Source: Chryseobacterium gleum (GTDB lineage Bacteria > Bacteroidota > Bacteroidia > Flavobacteriales_D > Crocinitomicaceae). Taken from it: 64,000 nt of DNA. Position numbers and translations under genes: made by a program. Below are positions 28,225 to 36,897 of the stretch, one piece after another. Where the stretch lies: contig CAMDFX010000008.1 of the NCBI GenBank assembly GCA_945897805.1, forward strand, positions 84,739 to 148,738. The letters are read 5' to 3'. A model generated the notes under the pieces. That model made no database searches. It saw nothing but the letters and a program-made list of their open reading frames with translations, and had not been told where the DNA came from. Each line of letters begins with the position of its first letter. Positions within the stretch are counted from its first letter, which is position 1.

Positions 28225-29775
28225 TTAATCGTTATCCTCTACTTTCAGCGTTAAAAATCCTGCTAAAATCATGGTGAATCCACCAAACATAATCGTATAA
28301 AGTGTATTTGCGCCGAATAATTTCATGGTTAAAAACCCTAAGATTGTCGCCGCTACAATTTGCGGAATTACAATAAAAAAGTTGAAAACACCCATAAAAT
28401 AGCCCATTCTTTCTGCAGGCAATGAGCTCGATAAAATGGCATAAGGCATCGATAAAATACTTGCCCAAGCAATACCAACCATTCCCATGGAAACAGCTAA
28501 AAACATTGGATTGGTAATAAAATAAATACTGATTAGGCCAATTCCACCAATGATTAGCGAAATCATGTGGGTTTTTCGGCGGTTAGTTTTATAGGCAATC
28601 CAAGGAATAATAAACGCAAAAATAGCTGCAATTCCATTTCTGATGGATGAACAAATACTCAACCAATCCGCACCATCGTTGTATTCTTGCTTTACTCGTT
28701 GGAATTTTTTGATATCTGATTTTTCTGAAACTGGATGAATTGTATCACTGAAATAATTGGCTAAATTCAACGAAACGGCCACCGGATTTTCATTGGCTCT
28801 AAATTCTTTGATTTCATTTATATCTGCTTGCAATGATTTGAATTGTTGTTTTACTTTCAAGTCTAAACTTTTATTTGAAAGTGTATCTTGAATGTGGTTT
28901 TCCATCTTTTCAACCAAAGATCTTTCGACTTTCATGTTGTATAAATTACTTGTCACTGCATTGGTGCTGTAAATCCACATAGCGAAAAGCGAAAACCAGG
29001 TAAAGAATTGCACCCAAGCCAATTTTTTCATTGCTTTGGGCATTTGGAAAATTCCTCCAAAAGTTTCTTTCACTCCCATCAAGAAAGTCGTTTTCTTTTT
29101 ATCTTCTCTGAATTTTTCCAAATCTTCAGGAGGCATTTCTTTGGTGGTGAAAACAGTGTACAGCACGGATGCAAGAAAAGCAACTCCTCCAAAATAAAAA
29201 CTCCATTTCACAGAATCTGGTATTACACCTGTTTCAGCTTGATTTGAAAAATGCATCACATTGGTGAAAAACCAAGGCAACATGGCGGCAATAACAGATC
29301 CAATTCCGATGAAAAAACTTTGCATTGCAAAACCTTTTGTTCTTTGCGCTGCAGGCAATTTATCTCCCACAAATGCGCGAAAAGGCTCCATTGAAATATT
29401 GATAGAAGCATCCATAATCCACAACATGCTTCCTGCAATCCACAAAGTAGGGGAGTTGGGAAGAATAAAAAGTGCGATGGTAGCTAAAATCGCCCCGATA
29501 AAGAAAAATGGGCGTCGCCTTCCCCAATAGGGATGCCAAGTGCGGTCACTTAAATAGCCAATTATTGGTTGAATTAATAATCCTGTCAAGGGCGCAGCAA
29601 TCCACAAAATTGGAATTTCGTCTTTGTTTGCACCCAAGGTTTCAAAAATTCTGCTGACGTTTGAGTTTTGTAGTTCAAATCCAAATTGAATTCCTAAAAA
29701 TCCAAAACTCATATTCCAAATTTGCCAAAACGACAAAAATGGTTTATCTTCTTTATTTGATTTTTGTGCTTCCAT
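28225..29775 (-). CDS. SLC45-type MFS maltose/maltodextrin transporter
   Basis: A 516-residue inner-membrane carrier of the major facilitator superfamily, with about twelve membrane segments. The opening SFWQIWNMSFGFLGIQFGFELQ and the SDRTWHPYWGRRRPF loop near residue 75-90 are typical of the SLC45/sucrose-maltose (MalA-like) branch. Between the first and second six-helix halves lies a charged loop of roughly 100 residues (about 270-375), predicted helical, much longer than usual. Genomic position after the amylase and before pgmB and the GH65 gene points to maltose as substrate. Confidence 0.85.
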   Translation of the reverse strand: MEAQKSNKEDKPFLSFWQIWNMSFGFLGIQFGFELQNSNVSRIFETLGANKDEIPILWIAAPLTGLLIQPIIGYLSDRTWHPYWGRRRPFFFIGAILATIALFILPNSPTLWIAGSMLWIMDASINISMEPFRAFVGDKLPAAQRTKGFAMQSFFIGIGSVIAAMLPWFFTNVMHFSNQAETGVIPDSVKWSFYFGGVAFLASVLYTVFTTKEMPPEDLEKFREDKKKTTFLMGVKETFGGIFQMPKAMKKLAWVQFFTWFSLFAMWIYSTNAVTSNLYNMKVERSLVEKMENHIQDTLSNKSLDLKVKQQFKSLQADINEIKEFRANENPVAVSLNLANYFSDTIHPVSEKSDIKKFQRVKQEYNDGADWLSICSSIRNGIAAIFAFIIPWIAYKTNRRKTHMISLIIGGIGLISIYFITNPMFLAVSMGMVGIAWASILSMPYAILSSSLPAERMGYFMGVFNFFIVIPQIVAATILGFLTMKLFGANTLYTIMFGGFTMILAGFLTLKVEDND

Positions 29776-29786
29776 AGACAGAAAGA

Positions 29787-31136
29787 TTATTTAGAATAAA
29801 CGATGTAGCTCCATGGCGCAAGATTTTCATTCAAACTTGTAGCAATTGATTTTTTCTTTCCAGTAAAAAGATTGGTGTACTTGCCTTTTAAACTGTTGTT
29901 TTCAATTTCTATACTTTGCTTTTGCGCTGAAAGATTTAAAACAACCAATACTTTTTGGCCATTTTTTTCTCTTGTAAAAACCAAAACGTTCTTGTTACTT
30001 TCAGGACTGATAATTTGCAAATCTCCGCCAAAACTGCCATTCCAAAGTGCTTGATTTTTTTCTTTTAGCTTGTTGATTTTAGTATAAAAATCAACTAAAT
30101 CCATTTTGTCCCAGTTGATGCTGTCTTTTTCAAAAAACAACAATCGCCTGTCTAAACTTGTTTCTTGTCCGTTGTAAAGCAAGTTCATACCTTCCATGGT
30201 GGCAGCCAAAATAGCCATGGCAAATCTTGCATCACCCATTCTTTCCATTTCTGTTCCATTCCAAGAATTTTCATCGTGGTTGGAAGTAAAATTCATTTTG
30301 TACGCATTCGTCGGAAATTTTGATCGTTCTGCAACAAATTTTCTGATTTCATCCACATTTTTCTTTCCTTGCGCTATTTCATTCATGATGTGGTGAAATT
30401 CCCAACCATAAGACATATCAAAAGCAGCCGCATGGTGCGCAGGATTTTCAGCTTCAGCAAGCATAAAAACCGGTTTGATTGCATCTAATTCTTTGCGTGC
30501 ATCATTCCAAAAATCAACTGGAACCCAATCAGCAACATCACATCTAAATCCATCAATATCAGATGTTTTTACCCAATATTTCATTGATTCAATCATGGCT
30601 TTGCGCATGTCTTTGTTGTCATAATTCAAATCTGCAACATCCCACCAATCTGTGCCAATAGTTGGTTGAAGATTTCCTAAAGAATCAAGCGTGTACCAGT
30701 CTTTGTGTCCTTGTTCAACCCAAATGTTATCTGGTGCAGTATGATTAGCAACCCAGTCAATGATGATTTTTAAATCCAAAGCATGCGCTGCTTTTACCAA
30801 TTGATCAAAATCTGACTTAGTTCCAAATTCAGGATTTACCGCCATGTAATCTTTCACTGCGTAATAACTTCCCAACGAACCTTTTCTGTTTTTGACTCCG
30901 ATTGGATTTATCGGCATGAGCCACAAGATATCAACGCCCATTGCCTTTAATCTTGGAAGTTCCTTTTCCAACGCTTTGAAACTTCCCTCTTTGGAAAATT
31001 GTCTCACATTTACTTCGTAGATACTCGCGTTTTTAGACCATTCGACTGTTTTTAAAGATGTTGTAAATGGTTTGTTTTGACTAGTAGAAGTAAAGTGAAC
31101 TAACAATACTATAACAATGAGTTTTAAAGTATTCAT
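29787..31136 (-). CDS. exported GH13 alpha-amylase family glycosidase
   Basis: 449 residues with an N-terminal signal peptide (MNTLKLIVIVLLVHFTSTSQ) and no T9SS tail or lipobox, so probably periplasmic. The GH13 barrel has GFRCDVADW (nucleophile, about 197), MLAEAEN (acid/base, about 226) and TSNHDEN (about 285). A short beta domain C closes the protein. It most likely trims maltodextrins delivered by SusCD into maltose for the adjacent MFS carrier. It is the second gene of the operon, 12 bp after the kinase gene. Confidence 0.9.
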   Translation of the reverse strand: MNTLKLIVIVLLVHFTSTSQNKPFTTSLKTVEWSKNASIYEVNVRQFSKEGSFKALEKELPRLKAMGVDILWLMPINPIGVKNRKGSLGSYYAVKDYMAVNPEFGTKSDFDQLVKAAHALDLKIIIDWVANHTAPDNIWVEQGHKDWYTLDSLGNLQPTIGTDWWDVADLNYDNKDMRKAMIESMKYWVKTSDIDGFRCDVADWVPVDFWNDARKELDAIKPVFMLAEAENPAHHAAAFDMSYGWEFHHIMNEIAQGKKNVDEIRKFVAERSKFPTNAYKMNFTSNHDENSWNGTEMERMGDARFAMAILAATMEGMNLLYNGQETSLDRRLLFFEKDSINWDKMDLVDFYTKINKLKEKNQALWNGSFGGDLQIISPESNKNVLVFTREKNGQKVLVVLNLSAQKQSIEIENNSLKGKYTNLFTGKKKSIATSLNENLAPWSYIVYSK

Positions 31137-31148
31137 AATTTTTCAGTT

Positions 31149-32015
31149 TTAGATTACATTCTTGTGATTTTCAAGAATGTATTTTACATGATAATTTATC
31201 AATCCGTCGATTGGTTTTTGAATCGTTTGTCCAAGTGTGACTTGATAAAATTTGCAAGCTTCATTGAGTTCATTTCTAAAAAGATGTGCGATTGAACCTA
31301 CAAAATGTACTTTGACATCTTTGTGTTTTTCGAAACAAGCGACATGGATTTGAATGAATTTTTTGAATCCATCAAAAATCATGTCTTTCACAAATGGATC
31401 GTTCGAAAACTGAACAATGAATTTCATGAATGATGCCAGGTAAACATTTGCATTTGACTGCATGTAAACATTCTCTACGATAAGGTCTTTTGTCAATCCA
31501 GTTTGACTTTCAAAAGCGTCGTGAATGTGCTTAGGTAGTAATTTGTATAAATACATGGACAATAATTGTTTGCCAAAATAAGTTCCACTTCCTTCATCTC
31601 CTAAAATATAGCCCAACGCAGGCACTTCTTCAAAGATATTTTTTCCGTCAAAATAACAAGAGTTTGAACCTGTTCCAATGATGCAAGAAATAGATGGTTC
31701 TCCTTCGTAAGTTGCATAAGCACAAGCTTTCAAGTCATGGTCAATGTGAATTTTTGCATGAATGAACACTTTTTGAAGTCCATTTTCTATTATTTTGTTC
31801 AACTCTTTTGAAGAGCAACCAGCGCCGTAAAAGAAAACTAAACTTATTTGAGATTTGATATCATTCAAACCTTCGTTTTCACAAACAGTGCTATAAACTA
31901 ACTCTTCGGAATGAAAATATGGATTCAAACCAATGGTTGAAAAAGATTCATTTCCTGAATCTTTTAATAGAACCCAATCACTCTTTGTAGAACCGCTATC
32001 TATAATTAAAATCAT
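31149..32015 (-). CDS. BadF/BadG-type (N-acetylglucosamine kinase-like) sugar kinase
   Basis: A 288-residue protein of the ASKHA fold, BadF/BadG/BcrA/BcrD ATPase family, which includes eukaryotic-type N-acetylglucosamine kinase. The phosphate-1 loop DSGSTKSDW is at residues 6-14, a phosphate-2 motif CIIGTGSNS near 110-118 and GDEGSGTYFG near 137-146. It has no signal peptide. As first gene of an operon that releases free glucose from maltose, it may serve as a glucokinase. No ROK or hexokinase-type glucokinase is seen in the window. N-acetylglucosamine kinase activity is the alternative. Confidence 0.8.
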   Translation of the reverse strand: MILIIDSGSTKSDWVLLKDSGNESFSTIGLNPYFHSEELVYSTVCENEGLNDIKSQISLVFFYGAGCSSKELNKIIENGLQKVFIHAKIHIDHDLKACAYATYEGEPSISCIIGTGSNSCYFDGKNIFEEVPALGYILGDEGSGTYFGKQLLSMYLYKLLPKHIHDAFESQTGLTKDLIVENVYMQSNANVYLASFMKFIVQFSNDPFVKDMIFDGFKKFIQIHVACFEKHKDVKVHFVGSIAHLFRNELNEACKFYQVTLGQTIQKPIDGLINYHVKYILENHKNVI

Positions 32016-32039
32016 AACTAAAAAAATGGAAAAAAATGC

Positions 32040-32062
32040 CTTTGTGTCAAAAGTACACTTTG
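32040..32062. promoter_or_regulatory. candidate operator between kinase operon and regulator gene
   Basis: CTTTGTGT-CAAAAGT-ACACTTTG, a near-perfect 8+7+8 palindrome of the CTTAGTGT-N7-ACACTAAG type. On the minus strand it contains TACTTTTG (positions 32055-32048), a perfect TAnnTTTG -7 element placed about 33 bases before the kinase start. Binding would thus block the kinase-amylase-maltose operon and could also affect the divergent regulator gene. Confidence 0.75.
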
Positions 32063-32083
32063 CGAATATATAAATTTCTTTTT

Positions 32084-32091
32084 TACATTTG
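32084..32091 (+). promoter_or_regulatory. -7 element of the regulator gene
   Basis: TACATTTG, with TTTG at 32059-32062 21 bases upstream (inside the operator). It ends three bases before the ATG at 32095, so transcription from it would give a leaderless or nearly leaderless mRNA. Confidence 0.5.
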
Positions 32092-32094
32092 TGT

Positions 32095-32838
32095 ATGCAA
32101 ATTAAAAATAAGCATCAAATTAACCATCGAATTTCTACAGATTGTGTGATTTTCGGTTTTCACTTTAATCAACTTCGTGTATTATTGATTGAGCGTCAAG
32201 CGGTTGAAGGTGTTCCTCAAATGATGGCACTTCCTGGTGATTTGATTTTTGAAGAGGAAAATTTAGACATGGCAGCAGGTCGTGTTTTGAAAGAATTAAC
32301 TGGATTAGATCAAATTTTTCTAGAACAGGTTGGTGCTTTTGGTGATCTAAATCGTGTCAATAAACCCAATGATAAAAAATGGTTGCAAGCTGTGCGTCAA
32401 GATCCAGATGCAAGGGTAATTACTGTTGCCTATTATTCATTGGTAAATATGAGCGATTATGAACCACAGCCGTCCTCTTTCGCAAAAGCCGCCTCTTGGG
32501 TTTTGGTGGATGAGATTACGGAATTGGCATTCGACCATTTTGAAATTTTTCAATCAGCTTTGAAAAAGTTGAAAGACAAAATCAATACCCAACCAATCGG
32601 ATTTAATCTTCTTTCTGAAAAATTTACTTTTTCACAATTGCATAAATTGTATGAAGCTATTTTGGGCAATGAATTGGATAAAAGAAATTTCCGAAGAAAA
32701 ATGTTGAAATTAAATATCGTTGAAAGTTTAGATGAAAAACAAGAAGGTGTTCCTCATAAACCATCACAATTTTTCAAATTTAACGAAGAAAATTATTTGA
32801 AATTAGTCGATAAAGGCTTCAATAATTTTGGATTTTAA
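32095..32838 (+). CDS. NrtR-like Nudix-domain transcriptional regulator
   Basis: 247 residues from the ATG at 32095 (a TTG at 32089 is the alternative). The N-terminal half is a Nudix fold. The Nudix box at about residues 47-70 keeps GDLIFEE...AAGRVLKELTGL, but the RE and EE catalytic glutamates are replaced (RV and EL), so hydrolysis is unlikely and a ligand-sensing role fits. The C-terminal part at about 178-240 carries the winged-helix signature LHKLYEAILGNELDKRNFRRKML of the NrtR family. It lies between the kinase/maltose operon and the Entner-Doudoroff operon. It is proposed to bind the shared palindrome. The effector is unknown, perhaps a sugar phosphate. Confidence 0.88.
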   Translation: MQIKNKHQINHRISTDCVIFGFHFNQLRVLLIERQAVEGVPQMMALPGDLIFEEENLDMAAGRVLKELTGLDQIFLEQVGAFGDLNRVNKPNDKKWLQAVRQDPDARVITVAYYSLVNMSDYEPQPSSFAKAASWVLVDEITELAFDHFEIFQSALKKLKDKINTQPIGFNLLSEKFTFSQLHKLYEAILGNELDKRNFRRKMLKLNIVESLDEKQEGVPHKPSQFFKFNEENYLKLVDKGFNNFGF

Positions 32839-32887
32839 ATTACTTATGGTAAAAAGTACATTAATCAATTGTTAATTTTTTCAAATA

Positions 32888-32910
32888 CTTAGTGTATAAT
32901 TGACGTAAAG
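32888..32910 (+). promoter_or_regulatory. candidate operator before zwf
   Basis: CTTAGTGT-ATAATTG-ACGTAAAG: left half perfect, right half 5 of 8 against ACACTAAG. It ends four bases before a TATATTTG element, so it covers the -33 region of the zwf promoter. Confidence 0.65.
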
Positions 32911-32914
32911 GGTG

Positions 32915-32922
32915 TATATTTG
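32915..32922 (+). promoter_or_regulatory. -7 element of the zwf-pgl-edd-eda operon
   Basis: TATATTTG, perfect TAnnTTTG, 32 bases before the zwf ATG. No TTTG at the normal -33 distance; that region is occupied by the candidate operator. Confidence 0.6.
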
Positions 32923-32954
32923 ATTTTTGAATTCAAAATTGATAATACATTTTT

Positions 32955-34439
32955 ATGGCACAAACAAAAAAATCACCCATCATAAAATCTTTCAACGCAG
33001 TCATTTTTGGTGGAGATGGTGACTTGGCAGTGCGTAAAATTTACCCTGCGCTTTTTCATCGATTTGTTGATAAGCAGCTCAATGTAGATTTCAACATTTA
33101 TACAATTACGAGATCAAATGACAAGCACGTTGCCTTCAATGAGCGTTTAAGAAAATTTATTTCTGAATCAACAGATTATGAAGTAGATCAGAAAACTGTT
33201 GAAACGTTTTTGAAAAAAATAATTGTTCTTACACTTTCTGGTCATTCGATAGAAGATTATCAACCTTTGAAAATTGAATTGGATAAAAATCCAAGTTTTC
33301 AGAATGTTTACTATTTATCGACTCCTTCTGCTGCTTTTGGTGAAATTGGAGATGCATTAAATGCGTGTGGATTAATCAACGAGAGTAGCAAAGTGGTGCT
33401 TGAAAAACCTTTGGGAAATAGCTTGGCTTCATCCAAACAAATTCATGCAACTATTAGTAGATCTTTCACTGAAAAGCAAATTTATAGAATCGACCATTAT
33501 TTAGGAAAAGAAACGGTTCAAAATTTAATGGTTTTGAGGTTTGCCAATCACCTTTTTGAAAGTGCTTGGGATTCTGAACACATTGAATCTATTCAAATTA
33601 CCGTTGCTGAAGGCTTGGGCGTTGAGAAACGGGGAGAATATTACGACAATAGTGGCGCTTTATTGGACATGGTTCAAAATCATTTACTTCAATTGTTGTG
33701 TTTGGTTGCGATGGAACCACCTGCGCAATTAGATGCAGATTCGGTGAGAAATGAAAAATTGAAAGTCTTAAAATCTTTGCGATTATTAGATGAAAAATCA
33801 ATTTTAACAGATACCGCAAAAGGCCAATATACGAGAGGAAAAGTGGACGGTCATTCGTTGAATTCTTATTTGGAAGACATTGGTAAATATGAATCTTCCA
33901 CCGAAACTTTTGTTGCTATCAAAGCGCACATTGACAATTGGAGATGGAAAAACACACCTTTCTACTTGAGAACTGGAAAGAGAATGACCAAAAGGTATTC
34001 TGAAATTGTCATTAATTTTAAAAGTGTAAAACACAATCTTTTTCATGCACAAGGCGATATTCCTGGCAATAAATTAATCATGCGTTTGCAACCTGAGGAA
34101 AGAATTGAATTGGTTCAAATGACAAAATTACCTGGACCCGGTGGTTATCGATATAGACCTATTTCTTTGAAATTGGATTACATGGATTCATTTACCGAAC
34201 GTTTTCCAGAGGCGTATGAGCGATTAATTGTTGACATCTTGAGAGGTGAACAAACGCTTTTTATGCGTCAAGATGAACTTGAAGCTGCTTGGATTTGGAT
34301 TGAATCGGTTGTAAATGGCTGGAAAAAATCCAATCAAAAAAATATTCTCTATGAAGCAGGAACTTGGGGCCCAGGAGAACAAATTATGAAGAAAAATCAT
34401 ACTTGGTCAACCAATCCGAAAGTCAATGAAGGAATTTAA
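32955..34439 (+). CDS. zwf: glucose-6-phosphate 1-dehydrogenase
   Basis: A 494-residue cytoplasmic enzyme that oxidises glucose 6-phosphate to 6-phosphogluconolactone with NADP or NAD. The coenzyme loop appears as FGGDGDLAVRKIYPALF (residues 18-34; GGDGDL in place of the usual GASGDL). EKPLG lies near 150 and the substrate motif RIDHYLGKE at about 178-186. It is first gene of an operon in pathway order (zwf-pgl-edd-eda) and overlaps pgl by 14 bp. Probable control is by the operator directly upstream. Confidence 0.96.
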   Translation: MAQTKKSPIIKSFNAVIFGGDGDLAVRKIYPALFHRFVDKQLNVDFNIYTITRSNDKHVAFNERLRKFISESTDYEVDQKTVETFLKKIIVLTLSGHSIEDYQPLKIELDKNPSFQNVYYLSTPSAAFGEIGDALNACGLINESSKVVLEKPLGNSLASSKQIHATISRSFTEKQIYRIDHYLGKETVQNLMVLRFANHLFESAWDSEHIESIQITVAEGLGVEKRGEYYDNSGALLDMVQNHLLQLLCLVAMEPPAQLDADSVRNEKLKVLKSLRLLDEKSILTDTAKGQYTRGKVDGHSLNSYLEDIGKYESSTETFVAIKAHIDNWRWKNTPFYLRTGKRMTKRYSEIVINFKSVKHNLFHAQGDIPGNKLIMRLQPEERIELVQMTKLPGPGGYRYRPISLKLDYMDSFTERFPEAYERLIVDILRGEQTLFMRQDELEAAWIWIESVVNGWKKSNQKNILYEAGTWGPGEQIMKKNHTWSTNPKVNEGI

Positions 34440-35085
34440 TTCAAAAGTTCAGCTTGAACAATCTTTGTGTGATGATTTGGTGAAAATTATTCAACAAGCC
34501 ATAGCTGAAAAGGGTTCTGCAAACATTTTGTTATCCGGCGGTTCATCTCCGATTCATTTGTATGAAATGCTATCGAAGTGCGAAATTGATTGGTCAAAAG
34601 TGATTATTGGATTGGTAGATGAAAGATTTGTTGAACCCAACAATGATTTTAGCAACGAGAAAATGATTCGCGAAAAGTTGATTCAAAATCAGGCTTCAAC
34701 AGCTACATTTTACGGAATGGTTGAAAATAGCAATGACCAAATGGAAAATGTAAAAAGCATTGCTTCAACATACGCAGTTTTTTACAATCAATTGGATTTG
34801 GTGCTTTTAGGGATGGGAGAAGACGGTCACACAGCTTCACTTTTTCCAGGAGATGATGTTTCAGAGAAATTACTGAGATCCCAAAAAATCGGAATTTACA
34901 ATACGATTTCTCCAAATTTCCCTAACGATAGAATAACTTGCAGTGCTGAGATGTTGCGGCAAGCAGAAAATATCATTTTGATGATATCGGGCGAAAAGAA
35001 GTTACATGTCTTTGAAACTTCTTCGGAAAATCATTTGCCGATTTCATTTTTCAAGGATAAACTACAAGTTTACTATTCAATTTAA
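34426..35085 (+). CDS. pgl: 6-phosphogluconolactonase
   Basis: A 219-residue DevB-type lactonase that hydrolyses 6-phosphogluconolactone to 6-phosphogluconate. The family motifs are ILLSGGSSP near residue 35, GLVDERFVEPNNDFSN near 62-77, and LLGMGEDGHTASLFPG near 124-139. It overlaps zwf by 14 bp and is followed by edd after 5 bp, so the genes are translationally linked. Confidence 0.95.
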   Translation: MKEFNSKVQLEQSLCDDLVKIIQQAIAEKGSANILLSGGSSPIHLYEMLSKCEIDWSKVIIGLVDERFVEPNNDFSNEKMIREKLIQNQASTATFYGMVENSNDQMENVKSIASTYAVFYNQLDLVLLGMGEDGHTASLFPGDDVSEKLLRSQKIGIYNTISPNFPNDRITCSAEMLRQAENIILMISGEKKLHVFETSSENHLPISFFKDKLQVYYSI

Positions 35086-35090
35086 TTGAA

Positions 35091-36887
35091 ATGAAGGAAA
35101 TTATTCAAGAAGTTACCAATCGAATTATCGAAAGAAGTTCAGGAACGAGAAAAAAATATTTGGAACAAATGCAATCCCAATTCAGAACAGAATATGTGAG
35201 AGGTTCTTTGCATTGCGGAAATTTAGCCCATGCTTTTGCTGGTTGCGGAAGTCATGACAAAGCTGTGTTGACTGAAAATTTTCAGCCAAATTTAGGGATT
35301 GTGACTGCATACAATGATATGCTTTCTGCGCACAAAACGTATGAAGATTACCCGAAACACATTAGAAATTACGCCAATAAATATAATGCGGTTGCGCAAG
35401 TTGCTGGTGGCGTTCCTGCGATGTGCGATGGCGTGACACAAGGTCAAGACGGAATGGATTTGTCTCTTTTTAGTAGAGATGTAATTGCGATGTCTTCTGT
35501 AATTTCTTTGTCGCACAATGTTTTTGACGGAGTTATCAACTTGGGAATTTGCGATAAAATTGTTCCCGGTTTGATGATGGGTTCATTGAAATTTGGCTAT
35601 TTGCCCATGGTTTTCTTGCCCGGTGGACCCATGGAAACTGGAATTAGCAACGATGAAAAGGCAAAAATCAGACAAGATTTTGCGGAAGGAAAAATTGACC
35701 GTGCGGCATTGCTAAAGGGCGAATCAGATTCTTATCATTCGCCGGGCACATGTACTTTTTACGGAACAGCCAACAGCAATCAAATGTTGATGGAAATTAT
35801 GGGACTGCAACTTCCAGGTTCTAGTTTTGTGAATCCTGGAACAAAATTGCGCGAAAAATTGAATGAAGAAGGAGTGAAAACGTTGATTAATTCGATTCGC
35901 CAAAAATCATTCGATAGTTCATTGGCATACATTATTAGCGAAAAAACGATTGTGAATGGAATTGTCGGTTTGCTTGCAACTGGCGGTTCTACCAATCATA
36001 CAATCCATTTAATTGCCATTGCAAGAGCAGCAGGAATTATCATCAATTGGGAAGATTTTTCAGATTTATCGAAAATTGTTCCTTTGTTGACTAGAATTTA
36101 TCCAAATGGAGCAGCTGATGTGAATCATTTTCATGCCGCTGGTGGAATGGGATTTGTGATAAGAACTTTGCTTGAAAACGAATTTTTGCACCAAGATGTT
36201 TTCACGATTCTTGGTTTTGGATTAGATAAATATACGCAAGAACCAAAAATTGAGAATGATAAAATTGTTTGGATTGAAGGTTCAAAAAACACCTTGAATG
36301 AATCTATTTTAAGAAGTGCTCTGAATCCTTTTCAGTTTGAAGGAGGTATTAGAATTATGAAAGGAAATATTGGTCGTTCGGTGATCAAAACATCCGCTGT
36401 TTCGACTGAACATTTGTTTATTGAAGCTCCAGCAATCGTTTTTGAAGAACAAGAAGATTTAATCAAAGCTTTCAAGAATGATGAATTAAATATGGATTTC
36501 ATTGCTATAATTCCTTTTCAAGGTCCAAAACAAAATGGAATGCCAGAATTACATCAGTTAACACCAACGCTTTCAATCATACAGAAAAGAGGACACAAAG
36601 TCGCTTTGGTTACAGATGGAAGAATGTCGGGAGCATCTGGAAAAGTGCCGTCTGCAATCCATGTTGTGCCAGAAGCCAGAGATGGCGGTTTAATTGGTAA
36701 AATTCAAACCGGCGACTTGATTCAATTTGATGCGATTCATGGCGTTTTAACTTGTTTAACTCCAGATGTTGAATTGAGAGAAACAAGGACGAAGGACAAT
36801 TCTGGAGTTTTTGGATTGGGAAGAGAAATGTTTGCCAACATGAGAACGATGGTCACTTCGAGTGAAGAGGGGGCTAGTTTTATTTAA
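35091..36887 (+). CDS. edd: 6-phosphogluconate dehydratase
   Basis: A 598-residue iron-sulfur dehydratase of the IlvD/Edd family, the committed step of the Entner-Doudoroff pathway (6-phosphogluconate to KDPG). Cluster and active-site cysteines lie in CDGVTQGQDGMDLSLFSRD (near residue 111), CDKIVPG (near 153) and GTCTFYGTANSNQ (near 220). TDGRMSGASGKVP near 505 is the C-terminal family motif. The protein is full length. The end overlaps the longest eda frame, though the likely eda ATG comes 11 bases after the edd stop. Confidence 0.96.
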   Translation: MKEIIQEVTNRIIERSSGTRKKYLEQMQSQFRTEYVRGSLHCGNLAHAFAGCGSHDKAVLTENFQPNLGIVTAYNDMLSAHKTYEDYPKHIRNYANKYNAVAQVAGGVPAMCDGVTQGQDGMDLSLFSRDVIAMSSVISLSHNVFDGVINLGICDKIVPGLMMGSLKFGYLPMVFLPGGPMETGISNDEKAKIRQDFAEGKIDRAALLKGESDSYHSPGTCTFYGTANSNQMLMEIMGLQLPGSSFVNPGTKLREKLNEEGVKTLINSIRQKSFDSSLAYIISEKTIVNGIVGLLATGGSTNHTIHLIAIARAAGIIINWEDFSDLSKIVPLLTRIYPNGAADVNHFHAAGGMGFVIRTLLENEFLHQDVFTILGFGLDKYTQEPKIENDKIVWIEGSKNTLNESILRSALNPFQFEGGIRIMKGNIGRSVIKTSAVSTEHLFIEAPAIVFEEQEDLIKAFKNDELNMDFIAIIPFQGPKQNGMPELHQLTPTLSIIQKRGHKVALVTDGRMSGASGKVPSAIHVVPEARDGGLIGKIQTGDLIQFDAIHGVLTCLTPDVELRETRTKDNSGVFGLGREMFANMRTMVTSSEEGASFI

Positions 36888-36897
36888 AATAATCGAA

